Origin: Microtetraspora niveoalba
Lineage (GTDB): Bacteria > Actinomycetota > Actinomycetes > Streptosporangiales > Streptosporangiaceae
Direction: 5' to 3'
Assembly (NCBI RefSeq): GCF_001570405.1
Contig: NZ_BBYM01000046.1
Location: forward strand, 1 to 54,631
DNA: 54,631 nt
A program made the position numbers and the translations under genes. Positions 16,445 to 24,377 of the stretch are shown here, in pieces (position 1 is the first letter of the stretch; the number at the start of each line of letters is the position of its first letter). Under the pieces are notes generated by a model. The model searched no databases. It worked only from the letters and a program-made list of their open reading frames with translations, and had not been told where the DNA came from.

Positions 16445-16534
16445 CGGAGGCTCGGGGATTTGAACCCCGGATGGGCGGTAAACCCAAACCGCATTAGCAG
16501 TGCGGCGCCATAGACCTGACTAGGCGAAGCCTCC
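16445..16534 (-). tRNA. tRNA-Ser(GCU)
   Basis: The acceptor stem GGAGGCT pairs with AGCCTCC, the anticodon stem CCGCA/TGCGG encloses loop CTGCTAA (anticodon GCU), a long variable arm follows as in serine tRNAs, and the T-arm is CGGGG-TTCAAAT-CCCCG. Discriminator base G; CCA not encoded. Its 3' half faces the integrase and is the likely attB/attR of the AICE. I found no second copy of the 3' end further left, so the other att site is probably outside the window. Confidence 0.95.
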
Positions 16535-16803
16535 TGGTTGCCGATTGGCTCAAGACAGAGTACCGGCGATTGTCCCAGCCAGCAAAGCGAAACCGGCTCT
16601 GTTTGATCATTCGTGATGATGGGCCGTTTCCGGCGGCCCCGTACGGCCGTTCGAGCTTCTCCGGCCCGTGCCGTGCGGACCGGCCCCGGCCGCGCTCGCG
16701 GACCGGTCCGGCATCGCGAGGGAAGCCGCCGCGCCCGGTTTCGCGGAGGCGCGAGGTGGCGGTTAGATCGGATGGCGGGCACGCAGCCTGGGGTGAGTAA
16801 ACG
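16535..16803. other. Gene-free spacer right of the tRNA
   Basis: No convincing gene, repeat or RNA is seen here. It ends at the DnaA-box palindrome. It probably marks the return to the chromosomal backbone. Confidence 0.5.
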
Positions 16804-16857
16804 CACAGCCGTTGTCCACAAGCTGTGGACAACGGCTGTGGGTAAGGCTGTGGAAAA
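16804..16857. promoter_or_regulatory. 17-bp-arm palindrome with two TTGTCCACA DnaA boxes plus a third
   Basis: CACAGCCGTTGTCCACA (16804-16820) and its exact complement (16824-16840) flank a 3-base loop. Each arm carries TTGTCCACA, the preferred actinomycete DnaA box, facing each other; TGTGGAAAA at 16849-16857 is a near-box. The hairpin stands 30 bases behind the stop of the YceI gene, so it may simply terminate that transcript, but the repeated exact boxes suggest DnaA binding. Confidence 0.6.
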
Positions 16858-16869
16858 CCGAAACCCGGG

Positions 16870-17433
16870 TCAGGCCTGCCGTACGGCCTCGCCCTCGATC
16901 TCGATCTTGACCTTCTTGCCGACCAGGACGCCGCCGGCCTCAAGAGCCTGGTTGTAGGTCAGGCCGAAGTCCTCGCGGTCGATCTCGGTCTCGGCGCTGA
17001 AGCCGAAGATCTCCTGACCCCACGGGTTCTGCGCGGCGCCCCCGAACTCGACCTTGAGCTCGACCTCCTTGGTGACGTCACGGATCGTGAGGTCGCCGAC
17101 GAGGACGAACTCGTCGCCCGAGTGCTCGGAAACCCGAGCGCTCCGGAAGGTGAGCTCCGGGAACTTCTCGGCGGACAGGAAGTCGTCGCTCCGGAGGTGG
17201 TTGTCGCGGTCGCCGACACCCGTGTGGATGCTGGCGGTCTTGATCACTGCCTCGACCCCCGACTCCAGCGGGTTCTCGGCGACGGTGATCTTGGCCTCGA
17301 ACTCGGCGAAGTTGCCCCGCACCTTGCTGACCATCATGTGCTTGACGACGAAGCCGACGCGCGTGTGCGCGACGTCCAGGGCGAACGTCCCGGCCGTCGG
17401 AATCTTGATGCCTTCCCACTCACGGATGCTCAT
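16870..17433 (-). CDS. YceI family protein
   Basis: A 187-residue YceI protein, a lipocalin-like barrel that binds isoprenoid-type lipids. The typical pattern W-x-I-D-x-x-H-(S/T)-x-x-x-F-x-V-(K/R)-H appears here as F-A-L-D-V-A-H-T-R-V-G-F-V-V-K-H, and later G-D-L-T-I-R-D-V-T-K-E-V. No signal peptide: the start ATG 17433 has GGAGG upstream and leads straight into the domain, so it is probably cytoplasmic. It is divergent from a MarR gene, with an operator-like palindrome between them, which suggests control by that regulator. Confidence 0.9.
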   Translation of the reverse strand: MSIREWEGIKIPTAGTFALDVAHTRVGFVVKHMMVSKVRGNFAEFEAKITVAENPLESGVEAVIKTASIHTGVGDRDNHLRSDDFLSAEKFPELTFRSARVSEHSGDEFVLVGDLTIRDVTKEVELKVEFGGAAQNPWGQEIFGFSAETEIDREDFGLTYNQALEAGGVLVGKKVKIEIEGEAVRQA

Positions 17434-17484
17434 GCTGGCCTCCCGATGTACTTGCCGTGTGGATGTCTGACTCTGCAACTGTCT

Positions 17485-17506
17485 ACATGAGGAATATTCC
17501 GCATGT
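17485..17506. promoter_or_regulatory. MarR operator-like palindrome
   Basis: ACATG and CATGT flank the perfect inner palindrome GGAATATTCC in the gap between the divergent YceI and MarR genes, where MarR proteins usually bind to control both. Confidence 0.6.
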
Positions 17507-17533
17507 CAAATAAGACGCGGTAGACTGAGGCGT

Positions 17534-18016
17534 ATGAGCCCCTTTGACGATCCCCGGCTCACCGCTATGGGACTGCTCGCCGAGGTCATGGCGGGGATCA
17601 CCGACAAGATGAGCCCCGCGCTGGCAGGAGCAGGACTGTCCGACGTCGACTTCGAGACGCTGATCAGGCTGGCCCGCTCCCCCGAGCACGGCCTCCGGAT
17701 GAGCGACCTCGCCGCGCAGACCTCGCTCTCCACCAGCGGGATCACCCGCGTCGTGGACCGGCTGGAGCGTGACAACCTGGTGACCCGCCGCGCCTGCCAC
17801 AGCGACCGCCGCGCGTCGTACGCGGTGCTCACCGACGAGGGCAGGCAACGGCTGCTCGGCGTGCTGCCCCGGCACCTCGACGACATCGAGACATGGTTCA
17901 CCGGTCTGCTGACCCCCGAGCAGCTCGCCGACTTCCTGACCACGCTCCGCCTCATCCGCGACGTCGTACGGCCCTGCGCCACGGCGGGTGTAACGGAGCC
18001 GGTGAAGGCCGAGTGA
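17534..18016 (+). CDS. MarR family transcriptional regulator
   Basis: A 160-residue winged-helix regulator. The recognition helix L-S-T-S-G-I-T-R-V-V-D-R-L and the wing R-R-x-C-H-S-D-R-R-A-S-Y-A-V-L-T-D-E-G match MarR proteins; Cys in the wing could make it thiol-responsive, which is inference. ATG 17534 is the only sensible start. Likely target: its own promoter and the divergent YceI gene. Confidence 0.9.
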   Translation: MSPFDDPRLTAMGLLAEVMAGITDKMSPALAGAGLSDVDFETLIRLARSPEHGLRMSDLAAQTSLSTSGITRVVDRLERDNLVTRRACHSDRRASYAVLTDEGRQRLLGVLPRHLDDIETWFTGLLTPEQLADFLTTLRLIRDVVRPCATAGVTEPVKAE

Positions 18017-18029
18017 CCGGAGGGGGCGG

Positions 18030-18518
18030 TCAGTTCAAGGAGTGCTGGACGGCCATGTCCCCGCGGAGCTTGGCCATCCCCCGCGACACGGTGCTCTTGA
18101 CCGTTCCGATGCTGATCCCGAGGGCCTTGGCGATCTCGGGCTCCGTCATGTCCTCGTAGTAGCGCAGCACGATCGCGGTCCGCTGCCGCACCGGGAGCCG
18201 TTCGAGCGCCCGTTCCAGGTCCTCGTGGTGGTGCCGCGCGTCCGGCTGGACGGGGACTTCGGGAAGCTCCTCCGAGGGGAACTCCTGGAGCTTGCGCCGC
18301 CGCCACCAGGAGATGTTGATGTTGACCATGGCCCGGCGCACGTACCCGTCGAGCGCGGAGCGGTCCTGGATGCGCTCCCAGGCGACGTACGTCTTGACCA
18401 GCGCGGCCTGCAGCAGGTCCTCGGCGTCAGAGGGGTTCCCGGTGAGCTGGTGAGCGGCGCGCAGCAGTGCCGGCCCGCGCGTCACGACATACTCGCGGAA
18501 CTCCTCATGATTCCCCAT
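18030..18518 (-). CDS. SigE-family ECF sigma factor
   Basis: A 162-residue sigma-70 factor of the actinomycete SigE-like group. Region 2 has F-x-E-Y-V-x-x-R-G-P-A-L-L-R-A-A-x-x-L-T-G, D-A-E-D-L-L-Q-A-A-L and a W-E-R-I-x-x-x-x-x-L-D-G-Y-V-R-R stretch; region 4 has R-Q-R-T-A-I-V-L-R-Y-Y-E-D and the HTH T-E-P-E-I-A-K-A-L-G-I-S-I-G-T-V-K-S. ATG 18518 starts the family motif M-x-x-H-E-E-F. No anti-sigma gene lies downstream; the divergent gene at 18812 is the natural candidate target. Confidence 0.9.
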   Translation of the reverse strand: MGNHEEFREYVVTRGPALLRAAHQLTGNPSDAEDLLQAALVKTYVAWERIQDRSALDGYVRRAMVNINISWWRRRKLQEFPSEELPEVPVQPDARHHHEDLERALERLPVRQRTAIVLRYYEDMTEPEIAKALGISIGTVKSTVSRGMAKLRGDMAVQHSLN

Positions 18519-18811
18519 AAAACGATCACCGGTCCGGCCGTGGAGAGGCTGCTTCGTGGCCAGAATCGCAGTTGGGACCCGCGATCCGGCTGAACCGGCA
18601 TCCAGGTTTCGTCCCGTCAAGTGCAAAGAGACGGCAGATCGGTGGCGCACCGGCACCGCCCCTCGTCGGCCCCGGGCGGCCCGGTTGGGGGAAATCGGGA
18701 GACAACAGCTTCCACCAAGTGGGGGAATATTGCTCCCCAACCCACCATCGGCCTCGAAAGTGTCTCTATCGGTCATCGGTCTCATGTGACGCTGGACGGG
18801 TGAGAGTACCC

Positions 18812-19750
18812 ATGCCGCACGCGCGGGTCGAGCGCCGGCACCTGCTGTCCGCGGCGGCGCTCGGCCGGGCCGCGCAGCCGCCCCGCCCGGCCGAGGAGGA
18901 CGACGGCCCCGCGCTCGACGCGGTCAGCGGCCGGATCCTCGACGCCACCCCGCACCTCCTGATCGTCGAGAACGACGACGGGCAGGAGGAGCGCCTGGTC
19001 ATCGCGCCGTGGGCCACCGCCTGGCGGGGCGGGCCCATCCCTCCGGACAGTCTGCCCACCGGCTCACGCGTGATCATCAGGACACGCGCGGGGCGCGTCG
19101 CCGACTGCGTGTGGGCCGACATGACGCGGATGACCGGGATCGTCCTCGACGTCCGCGGCAGGCGGGACCTCACCGTCGAGATCGACGGCGGCCCGCACCG
19201 GGGGCGGCGCACGATCGTCATCCCCTACCGGTCCACCGGGCGGATCCGGGTACGGCACCCGAAGCTGGAGCCCGGCTATCTCTTCGACGCCATCGGGACG
19301 GTCCAGGACGGCACGGCTCTGGCCCAGGTCCCGGCGACGTCCCAGCCTCCGTACCGGGCGAGCGCGGTGCCCGCGCCGCCTCCGGCGTTCGGCGGGACGC
19401 AGACGAGGGTCTCCGGGACGGCCGTGTGGTCCGACCACGCCGACCATGGGGCCGCCTACCCCATGCTGGAGAGCTCCGACACCGGCTGCGACCAGGGCGT
19501 GGTCCCGTGCACTCGGCTGCCGTTCCTCTCGCTGGGCTCGATGCTCTTCGTCCGGAACGTCTGCGGGCGGCGGGCGGCGAGCGTGCCCATCGTGGCGTGC
19601 GGCTGCATGGCGGCCCGCTTCTGTGACCGGTGCGTCGACTGTGAAACCTCTCCGCGCGGAAGGATCGTCGAACTGTCCGCGCTCTCGTACGTACGACTCG
19701 GTGGCGACCTGACCAAGGGCTGCTTCAACGCCCAGGTCGGATTGGGGTGA
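18812..19750 (+). CDS. Cys-rich protein with RlpA-like C-terminal barrel
   Basis: A 312-residue protein from ATG 18812 (GTG 18800 is an alternative). The N-terminal half is beta-rich, with repeated I-V-L-D-V/V-I-I-R-T strands. The last 110 residues hold ten cysteines around L-P-F-L-S-L-G-S-M-L-F-V-R-N and G-R-I-V-E-L-S-A-L-S-Y-V-R-L-G, which follow the pattern of RlpA-like double-psi barrels. The Cys residues suggest disulfides or metal. No clear signal peptide is visible. It sits three bases before a MauE-like membrane protein; MauE relatives serve disulfide-bond formation, so the pair may be functionally linked. Confidence 0.6.
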   Translation: MPHARVERRHLLSAAALGRAAQPPRPAEEDDGPALDAVSGRILDATPHLLIVENDDGQEERLVIAPWATAWRGGPIPPDSLPTGSRVIIRTRAGRVADCVWADMTRMTGIVLDVRGRRDLTVEIDGGPHRGRRTIVIPYRSTGRIRVRHPKLEPGYLFDAIGTVQDGTALAQVPATSQPPYRASAVPAPPPAFGGTQTRVSGTAVWSDHADHGAAYPMLESSDTGCDQGVVPCTRLPFLSLGSMLFVRNVCGRRAASVPIVACGCMAARFCDRCVDCETSPRGRIVELSALSYVRLGGDLTKGCFNAQVGLG

Positions 19751-19753
19751 CGT

Positions 19754-20575
19754 GTGCTGGTGAACGCGGCGGTGGCCGCCCTGCCCGTCCTGACGCTGCT
19801 CCTGATCATGGGCGGCGTCGCCAAGCTGTTCACCGCCGGAGACGACGGCGGAGGGCAGGACGCGCTGAGCCGGCTCGGCCCCGCCGTCCTCGTCCCGGAG
19901 CGCTTCAGGAGAACGGCCATGCTCGTCTGCGCCATCGGCGAGTTCGCGCTGGTCGCCGGCCAGCTCGCCGCCGACCTCGCCGTCGCCCGCTGGCTCACCG
20001 TCGTGTTCTTCGCCATCTCGACGTATGTGCTGTGGGATCTGCGGCGGCGACGGCCCGACGTGGGGTGCGGCTGCTTCGGCGAGGTCAGCTCCACGCCGGT
20101 CGGCCTGCGTTCCGTCACGCGTACGGCGGTGCTGACCGGGATGGCCGTGGCGGTCGCCGTGTCCGACATCGGCGCGGCGGACGCGCTGGCGGGCGTCTCC
20201 TGGACGGCGGCCGCGTGGGCGGCGGGCTACCTCGCGCTGCTGCTGTCGCTCTCCCCCGAGGTGGAGGAGATCTTCTCGCGGCTGCGTCACCGGGCCCCGT
20301 GCGAGGAGCGGCCGATGCCGGCCGACCGCGCCCTGACCCGACTCAGATCGAGTACGGCATGGCGGGCCCACGCGGCGGGACTCGAGTCGGACGAGCCGTA
20401 CGACTCCTGGCGCGAGCTGTGCTGGCGGTTCTTCGTCTTCCCGGGGCAGGGCGGCGCCGACGTCGTCTTCGCCGTCTATCTGAGCGGGCGGCGCCCGGCC
20501 GTCAGGGTCGCCGTGGTGGGCCAGGACGGCAACCCGATCGAGCCGCTACAGGAATCTATCGCTGTATCGGCCTGA
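19754..20575 (+). CDS. MauE/DoxX-like membrane protein
   Basis: A 273-residue protein with four hydrophobic segments in the first 170 residues and the motif D-V-G-C-G-C-F-G after the third, as in MauE-type (methylamine utilisation) proteins, which resemble electron carriers for disulfide exchange. A soluble C-terminal tail of about 100 residues follows, with R-A-P-C-E-E and W-R-E-L-C-W-R-F. GTG 19754 is close behind the preceding stop, so the two form an operon. The tail ends shortly before a strong hairpin. Confidence 0.75.
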   Translation: MLVNAAVAALPVLTLLLIMGGVAKLFTAGDDGGGQDALSRLGPAVLVPERFRRTAMLVCAIGEFALVAGQLAADLAVARWLTVVFFAISTYVLWDLRRRRPDVGCGCFGEVSSTPVGLRSVTRTAVLTGMAVAVAVSDIGAADALAGVSWTAAAWAAGYLALLLSLSPEVEEIFSRLRHRAPCEERPMPADRALTRLRSSTAWRAHAAGLESDEPYDSWRELCWRFFVFPGQGGADVVFAVYLSGRRPAVRVAVVGQDGNPIEPLQESIAVSA

Positions 20576-20585
20576 CGCTATACAC

Positions 20586-20596
20586 CCGTAGATTTC
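20586..20596. repeat. Left copy of 11-bp direct repeat CCGTAGATTTC
   Basis: An exact direct match occurs at 21896-21906, on the other side of the AAA ATPase gene; the two bracket the gene. Confidence 0.5.
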
Positions 20597-20619
20597 GGAA
20601 TGCGGGCAGGGGAATTCAG

Positions 20620-20663
20620 CTCTCTACGGCTCTCTAGCTTCCCCACTAGAAAGCCGTAGAGAG
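20620..20663. terminator. Strong hairpin between convergent genes
   Basis: CTCTCTACGGCT and AGCCGTAGAGAG form a 12-bp stem, with an inner TCTAG/CTAGA extension, between the MauE-like gene and the AAA ATPase gene. It likely stops both transcripts. The CTACGG motif recurs before the ATPase gene. Confidence 0.7.
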
Positions 20664-20680
20664 GTCGATGGCGGGAGTCG

Positions 20681-21862
20681 CTACAGCGGTTGCGCACGTA
20701 GGAACCTCCCGAAATGGGGAACGGTGAAGGCGATCACACCGCGCTCCGCGCTGTAGATCAGGCCCTTCTTGATGAGGCTGTCCCGAGCCGGCGACAGGCT
20801 CGACGGCTTGCGCCCGAGCAGCTCCGCGACGTCGGCAGTGGGCACCGGATCGTCGCCGAGCTGGGCCATCGCGTGCATGTAGTCACGTTCGGCCGGCGTG
20901 GCGCGCTCGTACCTGCTGCCGAAGAATCCGACCGCGAGCTCCTCCTCGGCCTCGGGCGCGGACACCTTGATGTCGTCGGCCGTGATGGGGCTGCGCGGAG
21001 CGAGATCCCAGGCGACCTTGCCGTACGCCTGGACGAAATAGGGGTAGCCGTCGGCCGCCTCGTAGAGGGCGTCGAGCGCCTCGGCGGTGAACTCGACGTC
21101 CTCGCGCTCGGCGGGAGCGATGAGCGCGAGGTCGGCGGCCTCCCGGTCCAGACGGTCGATCCGGGCATAGCGGAACAGGCGCTCGGAGTAGCTCTTGCTC
21201 GCGGACAGGACGCCGGGCAGGTGCGGCAGCCCCGCCCCGACCACGATCAGCGGCCCGCCGTTCTGCGACAGCTCGTGGCAGGCGGCGCACAGCGCGGAGA
21301 TGTCCGGCGCCTGCACGTCCTGCATCTCGTCGATGAACAGCGCGATGCCGACGCCGAGATCGGTCGCGACACCGGCGGCGTCGACGAACAGCTCGGTCAG
21401 GTCGATCTCCAGGTCGCCGGAGTCGGCCCGGCCGCGCGACGCGGGGACGTCGATGCCGGGCGACCAGTGCGAGGTGCCCTTGGCCGCCGCCGGGTCGCGC
21501 ATCGCGAACGCCTTCAGCACGCCGAGGAACGCCTCGATGCGGTCGGGCGCGCGATGCCGGGGGGCCAGCTCGCGGATCGCCATGTGCAGGGCGGCGGCCA
21601 CCGGGCGGCGGATCGACTGGTCCGGCCGGGCCTCGATCTTGCCGGTGCCCCACAGCCGCTGCATCGCCATCGACTTGAACGTGTTGAGCAGCACGGTCTT
21701 GCCGACGCCGCGAAGCCCGGTGAGCACCATGCTCCGCTCCGGGCGGCCGCGGGCCACCCGCTCCAGCACGACCTCGAACTGCTGCAGCTCACGATCACGC
21801 CCGGCGAGCTCGGGTGGGCGTTGCCCCGCACCGGGGGCGTAGGGGTTGCGCACGGGGTCCAC
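20681..21862 (-). CDS. Orphan AAA/Orc1-like ATPase with winged-helix C-terminus
   Basis: A 393-residue ATPase. GTG 21862 begins V-D-P-V-R-N-P-Y-A-P-G-A-G, the common start of this actinomycete family; the frame is open upstream, but that part is unlike the family. Walker A is G-L-R-G-V-G-K-T (49-56) and Walker B I-A-L-F-I-D-E-M-Q-D (near 178); a GAGLP sensor stretch and a C-terminal winged helix (V-A-E-L-L-G-R-K-P-S-S-L-S-P-A-R-D) follow. Fold and order resemble Orc1/Cdc6-like and STAND-type ATPases. Copies are scattered in actinomycete genomes; function not known. It is bracketed by 11-bp repeats and CTACGG inverted repeats, which hints at mobility or autoregulation. Confidence 0.8.
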   Translation of the reverse strand: MDPVRNPYAPGAGQRPPELAGRDRELQQFEVVLERVARGRPERSMVLTGLRGVGKTVLLNTFKSMAMQRLWGTGKIEARPDQSIRRPVAAALHMAIRELAPRHRAPDRIEAFLGVLKAFAMRDPAAAKGTSHWSPGIDVPASRGRADSGDLEIDLTELFVDAAGVATDLGVGIALFIDEMQDVQAPDISALCAACHELSQNGGPLIVVGAGLPHLPGVLSASKSYSERLFRYARIDRLDREAADLALIAPAEREDVEFTAEALDALYEAADGYPYFVQAYGKVAWDLAPRSPITADDIKVSAPEAEEELAVGFFGSRYERATPAERDYMHAMAQLGDDPVPTADVAELLGRKPSSLSPARDSLIKKGLIYSAERGVIAFTVPHFGRFLRAQPL

Positions 21863-21895
21863 GCTCTCGGACTTTATGACCGGATATAGCGGCCG

Positions 21896-21923
21896 CCGTA
21901 GATTTCCGTAGAAAGCGCTACGG
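21896..21923. promoter_or_regulatory. Direct-repeat copy and CCGTAG/CTACGG inverted repeat before AAA gene
   Basis: CCGTAGATTTC (21896-21906) is followed at once by CCGTAG-N6-CTACGG (21906-21923), 35-60 bases upstream of the GTG at 21862. This looks like an operator region. The rest of the gap to 22153 shows no gene. Confidence 0.45.
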
Positions 21924-22153
21924 CGTGTCGCTCCGGGCCGGAGCGGGACACATCGCCCCGAGGTGGCCGGCGTGCGCTCCCGGGACGCCAGCGGTGCCGC
22001 GAGCAACGCCATGGCACACCTCACCTGCAGAGTCGGCGACCGAACCCGTGTTCGATCCGATGCCCACGACTGTAGCGCTCCCTCGAACAAGTGCGCGACG
22101 TGTTCGGGAAAAAGCCACGCCGGGGAACGCCCGCCCCGGGCCCGAGTCTCGTC

Positions 22154-22819
22154 CTAGGTGAAGATTTTCAGGACGAGAGCGGCGATCGCGGCGACGACGA
22201 CGAGGCCGAGATAGGCCAGGACCAACCGCGTGTCGCGCAGCAGGCACTTGCTCCGGACCAGTCCGGCCCGGCGAGCCCGGACATAACCGGCGAACCCCAC
22301 CCCGGCGAACCCGAGCACCGCGAGCGGGCCCAGCAGCCAGCCCAACAGGGCCACGGTCGCGTAGACGCACAGCCGAAGGGGATCGAACGGCGTGACGATG
22401 ACCGGCCCTCCCCGGCCGCCGGAAGTGCCCGCTCTCGGGACTCCCGGTCCACGCGTTCCGGCGCCGTACCCGCCGGCCCCGCCTGCCCCGGTCCCGTACG
22501 TTCCGGCGCCGCTCCCGTACTCGCCGGCTCCGCCGGATCCGTTCACCGTCGACCCACCGCCCGCGGTCCCCCCGGCCCCATTACTCCTCGTCCCGTAGAC
22601 CCCGGAGACGTCGTCGGCGGCGAACCACATGGTCCTGGAGCCGTTCACCGTCCGCCCGTCGGCCGTGAAGCCCTCGGTCATGAAGCCCTCAGTCATGAAG
22701 CCCTCGGTCGTGTGCCCGTCGGCCGCCGCCTGGGCCGCGAGCGCTTCCTCGTAGGCCACCCCGATCAGCGGCGGCCTCCGTTCTCCTGGCATCTCTCCCC
22801 TCGTCTCTCCCGATTTCAT
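22154..22819 (-). CDS. Gly-rich protein with two C-terminal membrane segments
   Basis: A 221-residue product from ATG 22819, which overlaps the stop of the radical SAM gene (ATGA). The N-terminal half is low complexity, with a tandem T-E-G-F-M repeat (DNA 15-mers at about 22660-22710) and G-A-G/Y-G-T runs. The C-terminal 100 residues contain two hydrophobic helices. No family recognised. As the last gene of the Lgt/radical SAM operon it may anchor or partner the enzyme at the membrane. An in-frame ATG at 22792 is an alternative. Confidence 0.65.
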   Translation of the reverse strand: MKSGETRGEMPGERRPPLIGVAYEEALAAQAAADGHTTEGFMTEGFMTEGFTADGRTVNGSRTMWFAADDVSGVYGTRSNGAGGTAGGGSTVNGSGGAGEYGSGAGTYGTGAGGAGGYGAGTRGPGVPRAGTSGGRGGPVIVTPFDPLRLCVYATVALLGWLLGPLAVLGFAGVGFAGYVRARRAGLVRSKCLLRDTRLVLAYLGLVVVAAIAALVLKIFT

Positions 22820-24372
22820 GTGATCTCCACCAGCGGGAGCCGCACGCCGGCGTCGACGGAGGCGACGGCGGACATGCGCTGGCGGGCGAGCGCCGGCCAC
22901 GCCTGGACCGCGCAGAACGGCGCGCACTGGTCCTGCCCTGAGCGGGTACCCACATGCACACAACACTGGATCAACCGCTCTTCGATCATGGTCGACATGT
23001 CCATGAACGGCTTGATGGTGATGCGGACCACCCGTTCTCCGAGGAGGCGCCGCAGCCGCCGCCTGCGTCCGGGCAGCGCCGAGGAGGCGAGCGTCAGCAG
23101 CGTGGACATGCCGAGGTCGCAGTTCTCGCAGATGTCCCGCCAGAGCTTTCCCACCTCCGGATGGGACAGCGACGACTGCTCGGAGAGCAGTCCGAGGAGC
23201 GACTCCTGTACCGCGAGGCGCAACTCGCGCGGGATCTCGGAGTCGGCGATCCGGTTGGAGACCAGGCCGAGGTTCTCCTTCAGGCGCTCGTGTCCGATGA
23301 GCGCGGTCAGGGAACGCCACGCGCCGGCGTCGTCCTTGATCATGTAGCCGACGGAGCAGCAGTGGGGGTGCGAGCACGGCAACGCGGTCAGGTCCCGCCA
23401 GGTGACCAGGCCGTCCGTCTGCGGGCCCAGCCGCTTCAGCACCCCGGTGTGGGTCAGCCGGTCCATCGGGTCGATCAGGCCGGAGCGGCCGGAGCCGAAC
23501 TGCGGCTGGATCGACACCCCGCCGACGTACGGTGTGTCGAGCGCGAGCCGTACGACGTCGCCGATCTCGGCGTCGTTCACTCCGAGGGCGGCGGTCATCA
23601 CGAGCGTCGTGAAGATCTCACGCTCGGAGAGGCGTTCGAGCGCCTGCGCCTTGAACCGCCGCAGGTCGCCGCCCCGGTGGTGGCGGGACGCCTCCGCGCT
23701 GACGCCGTCGTACTGGAGGTAGATCTCGACCCGCTCGCGGTGCTCGGTCAGCAGGTCGAGCAGGGCGTCGTCCCTGGCGATGAGGACGCCGTTGGTGTTG
23801 ATCAGGATGCGGGTGACGGGCCGGGACACGAGCCGCGCGAGCAGCTCGGGCAGCGCGGGGTGCAGGGTCGGCTCGCCCCCGCTCAGCATGAGGACGTCGA
23901 GGCGGCCGTTCTCGCGGGCCAGCCGCTGGTCCACGTTGGCCAGGACCTCCTCAACCGGCACGACGCCGCGCAGGTCCGGCGAGGAGTCCGCGAAGCAGGT
24001 CGGGCAGCGCAGGTTGCACACCTCGGCGATGTCCTCGAGCAGGATGCAGGTGTGCTGCGTCTGCATCTCCGGGAGACCCTGGAGGTACGCCTCCGGAATC
24101 GGGGCGAAGTTTCCCGCGACGTCGGGGATGTGGGCCTTCGTCGGAGCGGTCCATTCCTCCAGATAGGTGAGGATCTCCGGATCCTCGTCGTAGAGCGTGC
24201 GGACCATGCCGTGGGTGCGGCAGCCGCGCTCCAGGTAGACCCGGTCGTTCCGGACGGCCAGCCGGCCGGACAGGCGGGGCACCCGGTCGAGGGACCGTTC
24301 CGGATCCTCCTCGTGGCAGAGGGGGCAGAACGCGTTGACGTAGCGCAGGATGCGATCACCGCGCAGGGGCAT
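22816..24372 (-). CDS. Radical SAM enzyme, Tes/MJ0619-like
   Basis: A 518-residue radical SAM protein. The N-terminus has a rubredoxin-like part (C-P-L-C at 16-19, C51-x-x-H). The SAM cluster motif is C119-N-L-R-C-P-T-C126, with G-G-E-P-T at 165-169. Many further cysteines follow: C333-S-H-P-H-C-C, C415-x-x-C418, C470-C471 and C483-x3-C487, which could hold auxiliary Fe-S clusters. This layout matches the MJ0619 family that includes the archaeal tetraether synthase Tes, which joins lipid tails by C-C bonds. GTG 24381, overlapping the upstream stop, is an alternative start. Neighbouring Lgt-like and membrane genes support a lipid substrate; the actual reaction is inferred. Confidence 0.82.
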   Translation of the reverse strand: MPLRGDRILRYVNAFCPLCHEEDPERSLDRVPRLSGRLAVRNDRVYLERGCRTHGMVRTLYDEDPEILTYLEEWTAPTKAHIPDVAGNFAPIPEAYLQGLPEMQTQHTCILLEDIAEVCNLRCPTCFADSSPDLRGVVPVEEVLANVDQRLARENGRLDVLMLSGGEPTLHPALPELLARLVSRPVTRILINTNGVLIARDDALLDLLTEHRERVEIYLQYDGVSAEASRHHRGGDLRRFKAQALERLSEREIFTTLVMTAALGVNDAEIGDVVRLALDTPYVGGVSIQPQFGSGRSGLIDPMDRLTHTGVLKRLGPQTDGLVTWRDLTALPCSHPHCCSVGYMIKDDAGAWRSLTALIGHERLKENLGLVSNRIADSEIPRELRLAVQESLLGLLSEQSSLSHPEVGKLWRDICENCDLGMSTLLTLASSALPGRRRRLRRLLGERVVRITIKPFMDMSTMIEERLIQCCVHVGTRSGQDQCAPFCAVQAWPALARQRMSAVASVDAGVRLPLVEIT

Positions 24373-24377
24373 ACCGC

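Noticed and set aside
21980-22070. Possible tRNA near GTTCGATCC
   Set aside because: No acceptor, anticodon or D stem can be paired.
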